64,000 bases of DNA, from positions 62,001 through 126,000 of the forward strand of contig JACKET010000004.1 in NCBI GenBank assembly GCA_020632875.1, in the 5' to 3' direction. The number at the start of each line of letters is the position of its first letter. Position 1 is the stretch's first letter. The translations under genes were made by a program, and so were the position numbers. Shown piece after piece: positions 10,583 through 20,567 of the stretch. Below the pieces are notes generated by a model. The model ran no database searches and was not told the DNA's origin. It worked only from the letters and a program-made list of their open reading frames with translations. This stretch comes from Alphaproteobacteria bacterium (GTDB taxonomy: Bacteria > Myxococcota_A > UBA796 > GCA-2862545).

Positions 10583-11016
10583 CAGGCCCGCCCCCGCCAG
10601 ATCTCCCGGAAGTCCGGCGCCTCGGCGCCCCCCGTCACGGCGACGCCGTCGCTCTCCACCCACGCGTGCGCGCCGAAGGGCCGCGTCCGCACGCCGATCA
10701 CGAGGTCGGCGGAGTGCCCGTGGTACCGGAGCAGCGCCGCCGCCGCGATGGCCTGGGGGTAGCAGCCCTGCGCACCGGGGATGCGGGCCCCGATCCGCTC
10801 GACCCGACGCCCGATCCGGTCCGCCGGCTCTCCCGAGCCCCCTCCCGGCATCGCTTCGATCGCGCGCCACAGCCCCGGGAGGCCCATCCGGGGAGCGGCC
10901 ATCGCGGCCACTGCGAGCACGACGGCCGCCTCGAGGGCGCCGCTACGCCCCAGGAAGCACCTCGACGAGCCTCCGCCCGACGAGCTCGTCGACCAGGCCC
11001 TGCACGTCGGCGGCAC
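10582..11016 (-). CDS. Lasso peptide B2-type leader peptidase (transglutaminase-like)
   Basis: 144 residues from the only upstream ATG. The C-terminal part is the lasso B2 (PF13471) fold with a Cys-His-Asp triad at Cys85 (GCYPQA), His117 (GAHAWV) and Asp123 (ESDGVAV). It should cut the leader off the precursor so that the cyclase can act on the new amino terminus. The first 20-25 residues are Ser/Gly-rich and overlap the PqqD-like gene by 74 bases; homology-like sequence begins at GRSGALEAAVV near 10947, so the true start may be a non-ATG codon about there. It ends one base into the cyclase start codon. Confidence 0.88.
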   Translation of the reverse strand: MPPTCRAWSTSSSGGGSSRCFLGRSGALEAAVVLAVAAMAAPRMGLPGLWRAIEAMPGGGSGEPADRIGRRVERIGARIPGAQGCYPQAIAAAALLRYHGHSADLVIGVRTRPFGAHAWVESDGVAVTGGAEAPDFREIWRGRA

Positions 11017-11221
11017 ACTCGCTGCGGTCGACGTCGTACCGCTCGAGCAGGGCGTCGCAGACCTCGGCCACGCTGCGCGCCTCGGCCAGCAGGACCCAGA
11101 TGTCGGCCCCCACGTCTTCGAGCCCGAAGTACAGGCCCGATCGTGGGTCGAGGATGGTCACCTCGCCATCCACGTCGGTGGAGGCGACCCCTTCTGCGAC
11201 GCGGTAGCGTGGTGCGCTCAT
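10943..11221 (-). CDS. PqqD-like RiPP recognition element (lasso B1)
   Basis: 92 residues with the winged-helix PqqD layout: a beta-strand N-terminus (YRVAEGVASTDVDGEVTILD), the family signature GLYFGLEDVGADIWVLL, and a helical C-terminus (VQGLVDELVGRRLVEVLPGA). In lasso pathways this stand-alone domain binds the precursor leader through the YxxPxLxxxG motif and presents it to the B2 protease. It starts 9 bases after the HPr-kinase-like gene stops and precedes B2, the usual K-B1-B2-C order. The identification is strong on size, signature and position. Confidence 0.88.
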   Translation of the reverse strand: MSAPRYRVAEGVASTDVDGEVTILDPRSGLYFGLEDVGADIWVLLAEARSVAEVCDALLERYDVDRSECAADVQGLVDELVGRRLVEVLPGA

Positions 11222-11230
11222 GGAATCGGG

Positions 11231-12154
11231 CTAACCGGACGCCTCGAAGCTGGCGACGAGGCCATCGAGCGCGTCGAGGGGCCCGGGCAGGCAGACCCGC
11301 CACACCGGCACGTCCCGCGCGAGCGCGGCCATCGCGTGGAGCCAGCGCACCTGCGCTTCGGGCGTGAGGATCCCTGGCAGACGGTGGTTGGCGAGCAGCA
11401 GACCATGGGCTTCGGCCGGCGACACCCGCGCACTCCCCTCGCCCCGCTCGATCAGCACGATCCGCGCGACGGGTGCGGCGGAATCGACCCCGGGCACGGC
11501 GACGCCGAACTTCGCGTGCTCCGGGTGGATCCGGGCGCGCGCCGCCCCATCCAGGCCGAGCGCGGCGATCCCGTCCTCCCAGAGCTTGAGCCGCGGCGGA
11601 CCGGGCCGCACGCAGCGCCCGTCGAGCGCCGCGATGTCGTCGGCCACGAGCCGGGCGCCGCGCCGGATCCATGCCGCCGAGAAGCTCGACTTGCCCATGC
11701 CGCTCGGACCGACGAGCACCACGTCGCCCACCGCGGTGCGCAGGGTGGTGCCGTGGATCACCGGCACCCGGTTCGCGAGGACGCCCGCCAGACCCGGCCC
11801 GAGCACGAGCAGCCGCGCGATCGACGCGTCGACGCCGGGCTTCAGCCACACGTCGATCGCGTCGGGCCCCACGGCGAGCCGCGCGGGCCCATAGCCGTAC
11901 TCGGCGCGCGGCGGGTGGAACACCCAGCCCTCGGGACCCACGTCATCGCGCAGGTGCAGACGCACGTCGACGAGCTCACCCGGTCCGTCGGGTAGCTCGT
12001 CGATGGGGAAGTCGGCGTTCAGCCCGAGGCCGAACGCGTGCTTCGTCGCGGTCAGGAGACCGTGTTGCCCAGACCGGAATCGAAGCCGTTCGGGGTCTTG
12101 GCGCGGGTGAGCGTCGCCAGGTCGCCGTGGACGCGCAGCGTCGGCTTCGTCCAC
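11231..12154 (-). CDS. HPr-kinase-like RiPP tailoring kinase
   Basis: The frame is open for 307 codons from an ATG at 12154; recognisable homology starts at KHAFGLGLNADFP (codon about 39). It carries VIHGTTL, the P-loop GPSGMGKSS (149-157) and LVADDIAAL, the HprK/P core. In paeninodin-type lasso clusters such kinases phosphorylate the C-terminal Ser of the precursor (established for PadeK/ThcoK), and here the precursor does end in Ser. Codons before about 12055 overlap the precursor out of frame, so the true start is probably near there, possibly a CTG whose CTGA overlaps the precursor stop in the same way as the other junctions of this operon. Carbohydrate-operon HPr control is unlikely because there is no PTS gene nearby. 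Confidence 0.85.
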   Translation of the reverse strand: MDEADAARPRRPGDAHPRQDPERLRFRSGQHGLLTATKHAFGLGLNADFPIDELPDGPGELVDVRLHLRDDVGPEGWVFHPPRAEYGYGPARLAVGPDAIDVWLKPGVDASIARLLVLGPGLAGVLANRVPVIHGTTLRTAVGDVVLVGPSGMGKSSFSAAWIRRGARLVADDIAALDGRCVRPGPPRLKLWEDGIAALGLDGAARARIHPEHAKFGVAVPGVDSAAPVARIVLIERGEGSARVSPAEAHGLLLANHRLPGILTPEAQVRWLHAMAALARDVPVWRVCLPGPLDALDGLVASFEASG

Positions 12155-12207
12155 ACGCGGCGCTCGGAACGGGCCGGATTTGCGGATTCGTTCCGCGACT
12201 TGTCCAT
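12052..12207 (-). CDS. Lasso peptide precursor (predicted 35-residue leader, 16-residue core)
   Basis: A 51-residue gene too short for routine callers. ATG at 12207 follows GGAG by six bases; an upstream in-frame ATG at 12225 has no ribosome site. The leader has the full lasso recognition pattern YxxPxLxxxGx5Tx in the form W19-P22-L24-G28-T34, with Thr at -2. Cleavage after Arg35 gives the core AKTPNGFDSGLGNTVS, which places Asp43 at core position 8 for an Ala1-Asp8 macrolactam. The last residue, Ser51, is the site expected for an HPr-kinase-like tailoring enzyme, which is the next gene. No other acidic residue lies in positions 7-9. The mature structure is a prediction. Confidence 0.85.
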   Translation of the reverse strand: MDKSRNESANPARSERRVWTKPTLRVHGDLATLTRAKTPNGFDSGLGNTVS

Positions 12208-12305
12208 CGGGGTCTCCAGGAACATCGGAAGCACATTACCCGCACGGGCCCTGGCCCGCAATGCCGGACCCTGCGGAACCCGGCACGACGTGCTCACGGG
12301 GCCGC

Positions 12306-13079
12306 TCACAGCGGCGGATTCTCGCTGTCGGTGAGCTGGGCCTGGGTGAAGCCGAACTTGATCCGCAGCGTCATCTCGGCGTCGTCGATGACGAGCTCGA
12401 GGTCTTCGACGCCCATCTTCATCTTCAGCGGGCCCCCGATCGGCCCGACCATGTCTTCGACCTGATCGCGCTTCAGGATGGGCACCGGGTTCACCCGGGG
12501 CAGCTGCTGCTCGAGCGCGTACTCGGCGAGCCGCGACAGGAGCTGCAGCACGGCGTTGTCGCCGAGGTAGACGCCGAGGTCGCGCACCGACCCGATCACG
12601 GCGCGGTGGCCGGGGTCGTAGCGGATGTCTTTCAGCGCGACGGACGCGCCGATGCGCTTCTCGATGATGAAGGGGAACTCGACGTTCTCTTTCAACAGGT
12701 ACACCGTGCCCTCGGCCACGCCCTTCACGTAGGCGTCGGCGCCCACGGACTGCGAGCCGTAGGTGAGCTCGGTGCCGAGCGAGTCGAGCTCGACGCGCCA
12801 CGTGCCGTCGATGCGGATGAGGTCGTTCGCACGCTGGTAGACCTTGTCGCGGCGGTTCGCCCAGATGGCCTTCGCGCGGTCTTTGACGCGGATCAGCGTG
12901 TCGGGGGCGTTGCGATCCTCGAGCAGGCCCGCGACGCGCTCGCGCACGCCGAGCTGCTTGAGCCCCGCCCGCACGTTCTGCGCGAGGTCGAGGTCGCCCT
13001 GAGCCAGCCGGATCGGCAGCGCGGCGCGCAGCAGCTCGCGCCACAGCTCGCGACTCAGGGACAGGGAGATGTGCGACAT
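12306..13079 (-). CDS. Conserved-type hypothetical protein
   Basis: 257 residues from ATG 13079, preceded by GGAGG at 4 bases. No family recognised. It begins with an amphipathic region (MSHISLSLSRELWRELL) and then mixed helix/strand without a signal peptide or membrane segment, so it is probably cytosolic. One stretch, DNAVLQLLSRLAEYALEQQL, looks helical and the C-terminus is rich in paired strand-like segments (GGPLKMKMGVEDLELVID, AEMTLRIKFGFTQAQL). It lies 98 bases upstream of the lasso precursor on the same strand and downstream of ndk; whether it belongs to either unit is unclear. The coding signal is good (codon bias and ribosome site). Confidence 0.75.
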   Translation of the reverse strand: MSHISLSLSRELWRELLRAALPIRLAQGDLDLAQNVRAGLKQLGVRERVAGLLEDRNAPDTLIRVKDRAKAIWANRRDKVYQRANDLIRIDGTWRVELDSLGTELTYGSQSVGADAYVKGVAEGTVYLLKENVEFPFIIEKRIGASVALKDIRYDPGHRAVIGSVRDLGVYLGDNAVLQLLSRLAEYALEQQLPRVNPVPILKRDQVEDMVGPIGGPLKMKMGVEDLELVIDDAEMTLRIKFGFTQAQLTDSENPPL

Positions 13080-13113
13080 CGAGCCTCCGGTGGGAGAACG
13101 ATAGCTCAATTCC

Positions 13114-13179
13114 CCCGACCGGGAGCCTTCAGCGGCTTGAAGCCGCTGACTCCTCCCTGGAATTCTCCCGGCCGGTCGG
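13114..13179. repeat. Nested inverted repeat between ndk and the hypothetical gene
   Basis: An outer imperfect pair (CCGACCGGGAG / CTCCCGGCCGGTCGG) encloses a perfect 9-bp stem CAGCGGCTT / AAGCCGCTG at 13130-13148. It sits just upstream of the start at 13079 and downstream of the ndk terminator. It could be an attenuator or a REP-like hairpin. Confidence 0.6.
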
Positions 13180-13204
13180 CGTCGGAGCGGAGGCCCTGAG
13201 CAGA

Positions 13205-13228
13205 GAAGCCCGGCCGTGGCCGGGCTTC
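13205..13228 (-). terminator. Rho-independent-type hairpin after ndk
   Basis: A perfect 11-bp stem GAAGCCCGGCC / GGCCGGGCTTC with a 2-base loop, 29 bases past the ndk stop on the reverse strand. It is followed by TCTCT rather than a long T-run, as is common at this GC content. Confidence 0.75.
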
Positions 13229-13256
13229 GCGTAGCGTCGTTCGCCAGGGCGGCGCT

Positions 13257-13676
13257 TCAGCTGATCTCGGTGGTGCGGAAGAAGTACGCACACTCGATGG
13301 CCGCGTTCTCGGCGCTGTCGCTGCCGTGCACCGAGTTCTCGCCGATGCTCTTCGCGAACAGCTTGCGGATGGTGCCCGGAGCGGCGTCGGCCGGGTTGGT
13401 GGCGCCCATGATCTCGCGGTTGCGGACCACGGCGTTCTCGCCCTCGAGGATCATCACGACGACCGGCGAGCGGGTCATGAACTCGACGAGCTCACCGAAG
13501 AACGGGCGCGCCTTGTGGACCGCGTAGAAGCCCTCGGCCTCCTCGCGGGACAGGTGCTGCTTGCGCATCGCGGCGATGCGCAGGCCCTCTTCTTCGAAGC
13601 GGGCCACGATCTTGCCGATCAGGTTCCGCTCGACCGCGTCGGGCTTGATGATGGAGAAGGTACGTTCGATGGCCAT
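13257..13676 (-). CDS. ndk: Nucleoside diphosphate kinase
   Basis: 139 residues, the normal NDK length. It starts MAIERTFSIIKPDAVERNLIG and keeps FYAVHKARPFF, GATNPADAAPGTIR and the phospho-histidine motif NSVHGSDS (His near 117). It transfers the gamma-phosphate from ATP to other (d)NDPs through that His. It lies 31 bases after sucD as the last gene of gltA-sucC-sucD-ndk; the ndk-sucCD pairing is common because succinyl-CoA synthetase supplies nucleoside triphosphate. A strong hairpin follows the gene. Confidence 0.97.
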   Translation of the reverse strand: MAIERTFSIIKPDAVERNLIGKIVARFEEEGLRIAAMRKQHLSREEAEGFYAVHKARPFFGELVEFMTRSPVVVMILEGENAVVRNREIMGATNPADAAPGTIRKLFAKSIGENSVHGSDSAENAAIECAYFFRTTEIS

Positions 13677-13707
13677 GGGGATGGTCTCCAGATGAATCGG
13701 AAGGCGA

Positions 13708-14586
13708 CTAGCGCCCGAGGACTTCGCGCATCTTCTCGCCCATCCCACCGGGGGAACGGACGATGTGGACGCCGGCGGACTGCAGCGCCGCGAACTTGCT
13801 CTCGGCGGTGCCCTGACCGCCGCTGATGATCGCGCCGGCGTGGCCCATGCGGCGGCCGGGAGGTGCCGTGGCACCCGCGATGAAGCTGACGACGGGCTTC
13901 TTCATGTTCGCCTTGATCCAGGCAGCGGCCTCTTCTTCGGCCGTGCCGCCGATCTCGCCGATCATGATGACCGCTTCGGTCTGCGGGTCGTCGTTGAACA
14001 GCGTGAGCACGTCGATGAACTTGGTGCCGATGATCGGGTCGCCGCCGATGCCGACGCACGACGACTGGCCGAGGCCCACGGCCGACAGCTGGCCGACCGC
14101 CTCGTACGTGAGGGTGCCGGACCGCGAGAGCACGCCGATCGAGCCGGGCGTGTGGATGTGGCCGGGCATGATGCCCATCTTGCACTGGCCGGGCGTGATG
14201 ACGCCGGGGCAGTTCGGGCCGATGAGGCGGGTCTTGCTGCCCTGCAGGTAGGCCCACACGGTGACCATGTCGCGCACCGGGATGCCCTCGGTGATCGCGA
14301 CGGCGAGCTCGATGCCCGCGTCGGCGGCCTCGAGGATGCCGTCGGCCGCGAACGGCGGCGGGACGAAGATCATCGTCGCGTTCGCGCCGGTCTCGCGCAC
14401 GGCGTCGGCCACGGTGTCGAAGATCGGGATGCCCGTGTCTTCGAAGGTGGTGCCGCCCTTGCCGGGGACCACGCCGCCCACGATCTTCGAGCCGTACTCG
14501 AGGCACTGGCGCGTGTGGAAGGCACCGGACTTGCCGGTGATGCCCTGGGTGATGACCCGGGTTTCGCTGTCGACGAGGATGGCCAT
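13708..14586 (-). CDS. sucD: Succinyl-CoA synthetase alpha subunit
   Basis: 292 residues starting MAILVDSETRVITQGITG. The CoA-binding Rossmann part carries GVVPGKGG and IGPNCPG; the phospho-histidine region is GHAGAIISGGQGTAESK, with the active His in GHAGAI. It forms the catalytic TCA-cycle ligase with SucC, converting succinyl-CoA, ADP/GDP and phosphate to succinate, CoA and NTP in the cytosol. The gene starts two bases after the sucC stop, so the two are cotranscribed and coupled. Confidence 0.97.
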   Translation of the reverse strand: MAILVDSETRVITQGITGKSGAFHTRQCLEYGSKIVGGVVPGKGGTTFEDTGIPIFDTVADAVRETGANATMIFVPPPFAADGILEAADAGIELAVAITEGIPVRDMVTVWAYLQGSKTRLIGPNCPGVITPGQCKMGIMPGHIHTPGSIGVLSRSGTLTYEAVGQLSAVGLGQSSCVGIGGDPIIGTKFIDVLTLFNDDPQTEAVIMIGEIGGTAEEEAAAWIKANMKKPVVSFIAGATAPPGRRMGHAGAIISGGQGTAESKFAALQSAGVHIVRSPGGMGEKMREVLGR

Positions 14587-14588
14587 GG

Positions 14589-15821
<1,233 letters not shown>

Positions 15822-15846
15822 CGGCTCCTCACATGCGGCCGGAGGG

Positions 15847-17004
15847 TCAGGATCGCTCCTGAGCCTCGGCGATGAACTTCGGTCGGTAGATCGGAACGCC
15901 CTTCCCGTCGCGGAAGCGGAGGCGCTCGTCGACGATCTGCGCGGCGATCCCGGTGATCCGGGAGAGGCCGAACAGCACGGTGTAGTAGTTGCTGTCGGTC
16001 AGGCCGCTCGCGTTGAGCAGCGTGCCCGAGACGGCATCGACGTTCGGGTACGGGTTGCTGACCTTCTCCATGCCCGAGAGCACGCGGACCGCGACCTCGC
16101 GCAGCGTGAGCGCCGTGCGGAACAGCGGGTCGTCGGCGCAGATCTGCTCGCCGAGCGCGTACTCGATGGTGGCGCGGGGATCCTCGGCGCGGAGCACGGC
16201 GTGCCCGAAGCCGTAGATCTTCTCCTTGTTGGCCAGCGCCTCGCGGACGAAGCGCTCGACCTCGACCGGATCGGAGGTGCCGACCTTGCGCACGAAGTCG
16301 AGGCAGTCCTGGTTGGCGCGGCCGTGCAGCGGCCCGTAGAGCGCCGCCATCGCGCCGATCATGCTGGAGTACATGTCGGCGTGGCCCGACGCGACGGCCT
16401 TGCCCACGAACGTGGAGAGGTTCCCGCCGCCGTGGTCCATGTGCAGGATGTAGAACACGCGCAGCAGGCGCACGAGGCGGCCGTCGTCGGCCCCCGGCAC
16501 GCCGAGCATGTGCACGAAGTTCTCGATCAGGCCGAGCTCGGGATCGGGTGCGATCGGCGCGCCCCAGCCGGAGCGGATGCGGAAGATCGCGGCGACGAGC
16601 TCGGGCGCCCAGGCGATGAGGTTGCGGCAATCCTCCGCGTAGTCGCCGGTCTTCGCGGTCATGCCGAGGAAGTTGAGGCCCGCCATGAGCCACTCCATCG
16701 GGTGGCCTTCGCGCGGCAGCGTGCCGAGCATGTCGAGGGCCTTCGCCGGGACGCCGGCGCGAGCGCGCAGGTCGGCGCGGAAGGCCGCGAGCTCGACCTC
16801 GTTCGGGAGGCGGCGCTCGAGGAGCAGGTGGATGACCGCCTCGGCCTCGAGGTCGGCCAGATCGGCGACCGGGTAGCCGATGTAGGACACCCCGCGGTCG
16901 GGATCGACGGCGGAGGTGCGGCACGTTCCCACCGGATAGCCGCGCAGCCCCGTGTTGAGGTGCTTGCGCGTGACGGTGAACAGCGGCGCGTCGGGGTCGG
17001 ACAT
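15847..17004 (-). CDS. gltA: Citrate synthase
   Basis: 385 residues. Typical citrate synthase blocks are visible: YIGYPVADLAD near the start, HMDHGGGNLSTF with the first active-site His, LYGPLHGRANQDCLDFV, GFGHAVLRAEDPRA with the second active-site His, and SNYYTVLFGLSRITGIAAQI towards the C-terminus with the catalytic Asp region. It condenses oxaloacetate and acetyl-CoA. The length fits the type I/II short enzymes; methylcitrate synthase is a possible alternative, but the sucCD neighbours favour the TCA cycle. The 185-base gap to metK holds divergent promoters that I could not resolve, and no SAM riboswitch was recognised there. Confidence 0.93.
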   Translation of the reverse strand: MSDPDAPLFTVTRKHLNTGLRGYPVGTCRTSAVDPDRGVSYIGYPVADLADLEAEAVIHLLLERRLPNEVELAAFRADLRARAGVPAKALDMLGTLPREGHPMEWLMAGLNFLGMTAKTGDYAEDCRNLIAWAPELVAAIFRIRSGWGAPIAPDPELGLIENFVHMLGVPGADDGRLVRLLRVFYILHMDHGGGNLSTFVGKAVASGHADMYSSMIGAMAALYGPLHGRANQDCLDFVRKVGTSDPVEVERFVREALANKEKIYGFGHAVLRAEDPRATIEYALGEQICADDPLFRTALTLREVAVRVLSGMEKVSNPYPNVDAVSGTLLNASGLTDSNYYTVLFGLSRITGIAAQIVDERLRFRDGKGVPIYRPKFIAEAQERS

Positions 17005-17189
17005 GGATTGAGCCTCACGGGGTCCACTGAGGGGGTCCCGGATAGCAGCCCGGACGGGCCAGCGCTACCCCGCGCATCGGGTGGGCCCCACACGATCCCC
17101 CTTCGACCGCGGTGGGGACGCTGGCCCTCCACAACCCCATGCGATACGTGCGCCAGCTCGTGTCACTGCAAGGGATTGGAGCGCACCGC

Positions 17190-18353
<1,164 letters not shown>

Positions 18354-18371
18354 TCCCGGCCCGAGCGCAGA

Positions 18372-18405
18372 AGAGGCCGCGTTCCCCTCGGGGAGCGCGG
18401 CCTCT
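18372..18405. terminator. Bidirectional terminator between metK and hpf
   Basis: Stem AGAGGCCGCG / CGCGGCCTCT with inner TCCCC / GGGGA, followed by GTCGTTCT on the forward strand. It lies between convergent genes, so it can serve both. Confidence 0.85.
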
Positions 18406-18434
18406 GTCGTTCTGGGCTCGAGCGTGAAGCCCGA

Positions 18435-18809
18435 CTACGGCGACGCTTCTTCGAAGTCGTCGTCGTCGAGGTCGTAGTCGCTCTCGAGCGGCGCGAAGCC
18501 GTCGGTGCGCTCGCCGCTGCGGCGGCGCTCGCTGCGCTTCTCCTTGCGGCGGCGCAGCTGCATCTCCATGTTGTGGAACACCTTGTCGATGGCGGTGCGC
18601 AGCTCTTCGTGCTCTTCCGCGGCCTTGAGGGTGTCGCCCTTCGTGACGACGACGAGCTCGATGATCGCCTGCCCGTGCTCGACGGTCACGGTCAGCAGGC
18701 CCTCTTCGTCCGGGTCGAGGAACCGCTCCAGCTTGGTGTACAGGACCTCGGCGCGGGCCTTCACCTCCTCGCGCGGACGGAGGTTTCGGAAACTGACTTC
18801 CAGGGACAT
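18435..18809 (-). CDS. hpf: Ribosome hibernation promoting factor / sigma-54 modulation protein
   Basis: 124 residues from ATG 18809, which has GGAG five bases upstream; an in-frame ATG at 18821 lies closer to rpoN. HPF/RaiA fold: MSLEVSFRNLRPREEVKARAE, TVTVEHGQAIIELVVV, and a basic helix (MEMQLRRRKEKRSERRR). The tail is acidic (DYDLDDDDFEEASP) and lacks the long-HPF dimerisation domain, so this is the short form. It inactivates idle 70S ribosomes by binding the 30S decoding centre. It lies 28 bases after rpoN, the widespread rpoN-hpf arrangement. Confidence 0.93.
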   Translation of the reverse strand: MSLEVSFRNLRPREEVKARAEVLYTKLERFLDPDEEGLLTVTVEHGQAIIELVVVTKGDTLKAAEEHEELRTAIDKVFHNMEMQLRRRKEKRSERRRSGERTDGFAPLESDYDLDDDDFEEASP

Positions 18810-18837
18810 TGGGGGCTCCACGGGGAGTGAGGTTGGC

Positions 18838-20283
18838 CTAGAACAGCGTCTTGCGCTTGGAAGAAGAGAGGATGCCGAGGGCTTCGCGGTACTTGGCGAC
18901 GGTGCGCCGCGCCACGCGGATGCCCTCTTTGTCGAGCTGGTCGGCGAGCGCCTGGTCGGACAGGGGGTTCTTGGGGTCTTCGTCGCCGATCAGCGCGCCG
19001 ATGCGGGCCTTGATGGCCTCGCCCGACATGTCGCCGCCCGTCTGCTGCCGGACCCCGGCGGTGAAGAAGAACTTGAGCTCGTAGATGCCGTGCGGCGTGT
19101 GGACGTACTTGTTCGTCGTGACGCGGCTGACGGTGCTCATGTGCACGCCGATGTCGTCGGCGACATCCTGCAGGACCATGGGGCGCAGGCCCGACACGCC
19201 GTGCTCGAAGAAGTCGCGCTGGAACTTGAGGATGCTCTCCATCACCCGCCGGATGGTCTTCCGGCGCTTGTTGATGGACTTGATCAGGAACTCGGCCCCG
19301 CGGAGCTTGTCGAGGAGGTACTCTTTGTCCTCCTTCGACGCCGACTTCATGACCTTCTGGTAGTACCGGCTGATGCGGAGGTCGGGCATGCCGTCTTCGT
19401 TGAGGACGACCCGCCACTCGCTGTCGAACTTCTTCACGTAGATGTCGGGCGTGATGTAGCGCGGCTCGCCGCCCGAGTAGGCCCGGCCGGGGTGCGGCTC
19501 GAGGTCCTGGATCATCTTGTGGTACTCGACCACGTCTTCGAGCTCGAGGTCGAGCTCGCGCGAGATGGCCTGGTAGTTCCGCCGCTCGAGGTTGCCGAGG
19601 TGGTCGGCGAGGATGCGCTCGAAGGTGTCGTCTTCGGGGAAGTGCACGCGCGCCTGGAGGATGAGGCACTCGGACAGGTCGCGCGCGCCGCACCCGATGG
19701 GGTCGAACGACTGCACCAGCTCGAGCGCGTCGGACACCATCTCGGGATCGAGGCCCGTCTCGGCGACGATCTCGTCGAGGGACACCTCGAGGTACCCGCG
19801 GTCGTCGAGGTTGCCGATGATCGCGGCCGCCGCGACCTCTTCGTCTTCGTTGCACTTGGCGAGGTGCAGCTGCCACATCAGGTGGTCGGAGAGCGACTCG
19901 CCGTACGTGAGGTTGGTCTCGATGGGCGGCAGGTCGTCGTGGATGGTGCCGCCCGACGTGGAGGGCAGCGCGCTCTTGCTCTGCGCCATGTGGTCGAGGA
20001 ACTTCTCCCAGTCGATGCCGCCCTCGGCCTCGCCGTTGTGCTGCTCGTTGAGGTCGTTCTGCTGGGCCTCGGACTTCTCGCGGAGGCGGGCTTCGCCGTC
20101 GCTCTCGGTGCGCCCTTCGGAGTCGGGGACCGCTTCGAGCGTGGGGTTCTCGAGCATGGCCTCCTGCACGTGCTCCACCATCTCGAGGTGGTTGTACTGG
20201 AGCAGCTTGATCGCCTGCTGGAGACGGGGGGTCATCACCAGGCTCTGAGTCATCTTCGCTTCGAGGCGGATGTCGAGAGCCAT
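18838..20283 (-). CDS. rpoN: RNA polymerase sigma-54 factor
   Basis: 481 residues. The N-terminus has the Gln-rich activator-interacting region (MTPRLQQAIKLLQYNHLEM), an acidic linker follows, then the core-binding domain (FDPIGCGARDLSECLILQA) and the DNA-binding part with HTH (DIGVHMSTVSRVTTNKYVHT) and the RpoN box ARRTVAKYREAL near the C-terminus. It directs transcription from -24/-12 promoters and needs AAA+ activators, none of which is encoded in this window. Deltaproteobacteria typically have many such activators. The 284 bases to pyrG contain no gene that I recognise. Confidence 0.97.
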   Translation of the reverse strand: MALDIRLEAKMTQSLVMTPRLQQAIKLLQYNHLEMVEHVQEAMLENPTLEAVPDSEGRTESDGEARLREKSEAQQNDLNEQHNGEAEGGIDWEKFLDHMAQSKSALPSTSGGTIHDDLPPIETNLTYGESLSDHLMWQLHLAKCNEDEEVAAAAIIGNLDDRGYLEVSLDEIVAETGLDPEMVSDALELVQSFDPIGCGARDLSECLILQARVHFPEDDTFERILADHLGNLERRNYQAISRELDLELEDVVEYHKMIQDLEPHPGRAYSGGEPRYITPDIYVKKFDSEWRVVLNEDGMPDLRISRYYQKVMKSASKEDKEYLLDKLRGAEFLIKSINKRRKTIRRVMESILKFQRDFFEHGVSGLRPMVLQDVADDIGVHMSTVSRVTTNKYVHTPHGIYELKFFFTAGVRQQTGGDMSGEAIKARIGALIGDEDPKNPLSDQALADQLDKEGIRVARRTVAKYREALGILSSSKRKTLF

Positions 20284-20567
20284 CGTTCTAGCTTCCCTTT
20301 CTCGTCGTCATCGCCACACGCACTTCCGTTGTCGCACGCGGGTGCACGCGCACGTCGAGCCGTTCATCTCCCAGGGCCGCCCGGACGAATCCGCGCCTGG
20401 TTCCAACCTGGAGTCCATCCTACAGAGACTCCGTATCCCGTGTAAAGGGCCTCGATCATTTCGGACAGCAAAAACCGTGCCCGAACCATCACACCCCGTC
20501 ACGGACGGTCGGAATCGGCCCGTGGCGCCCAGCGGAGCCGACAGGGGCTCGCGGTCGGGACCGCGCG

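Noticed and set aside
17005..17189. SAM riboswitch upstream of metK
   Set aside because: I could not build a credible SAM-I/II-type structure from the 185 bases; only GC-rich short stems are seen.
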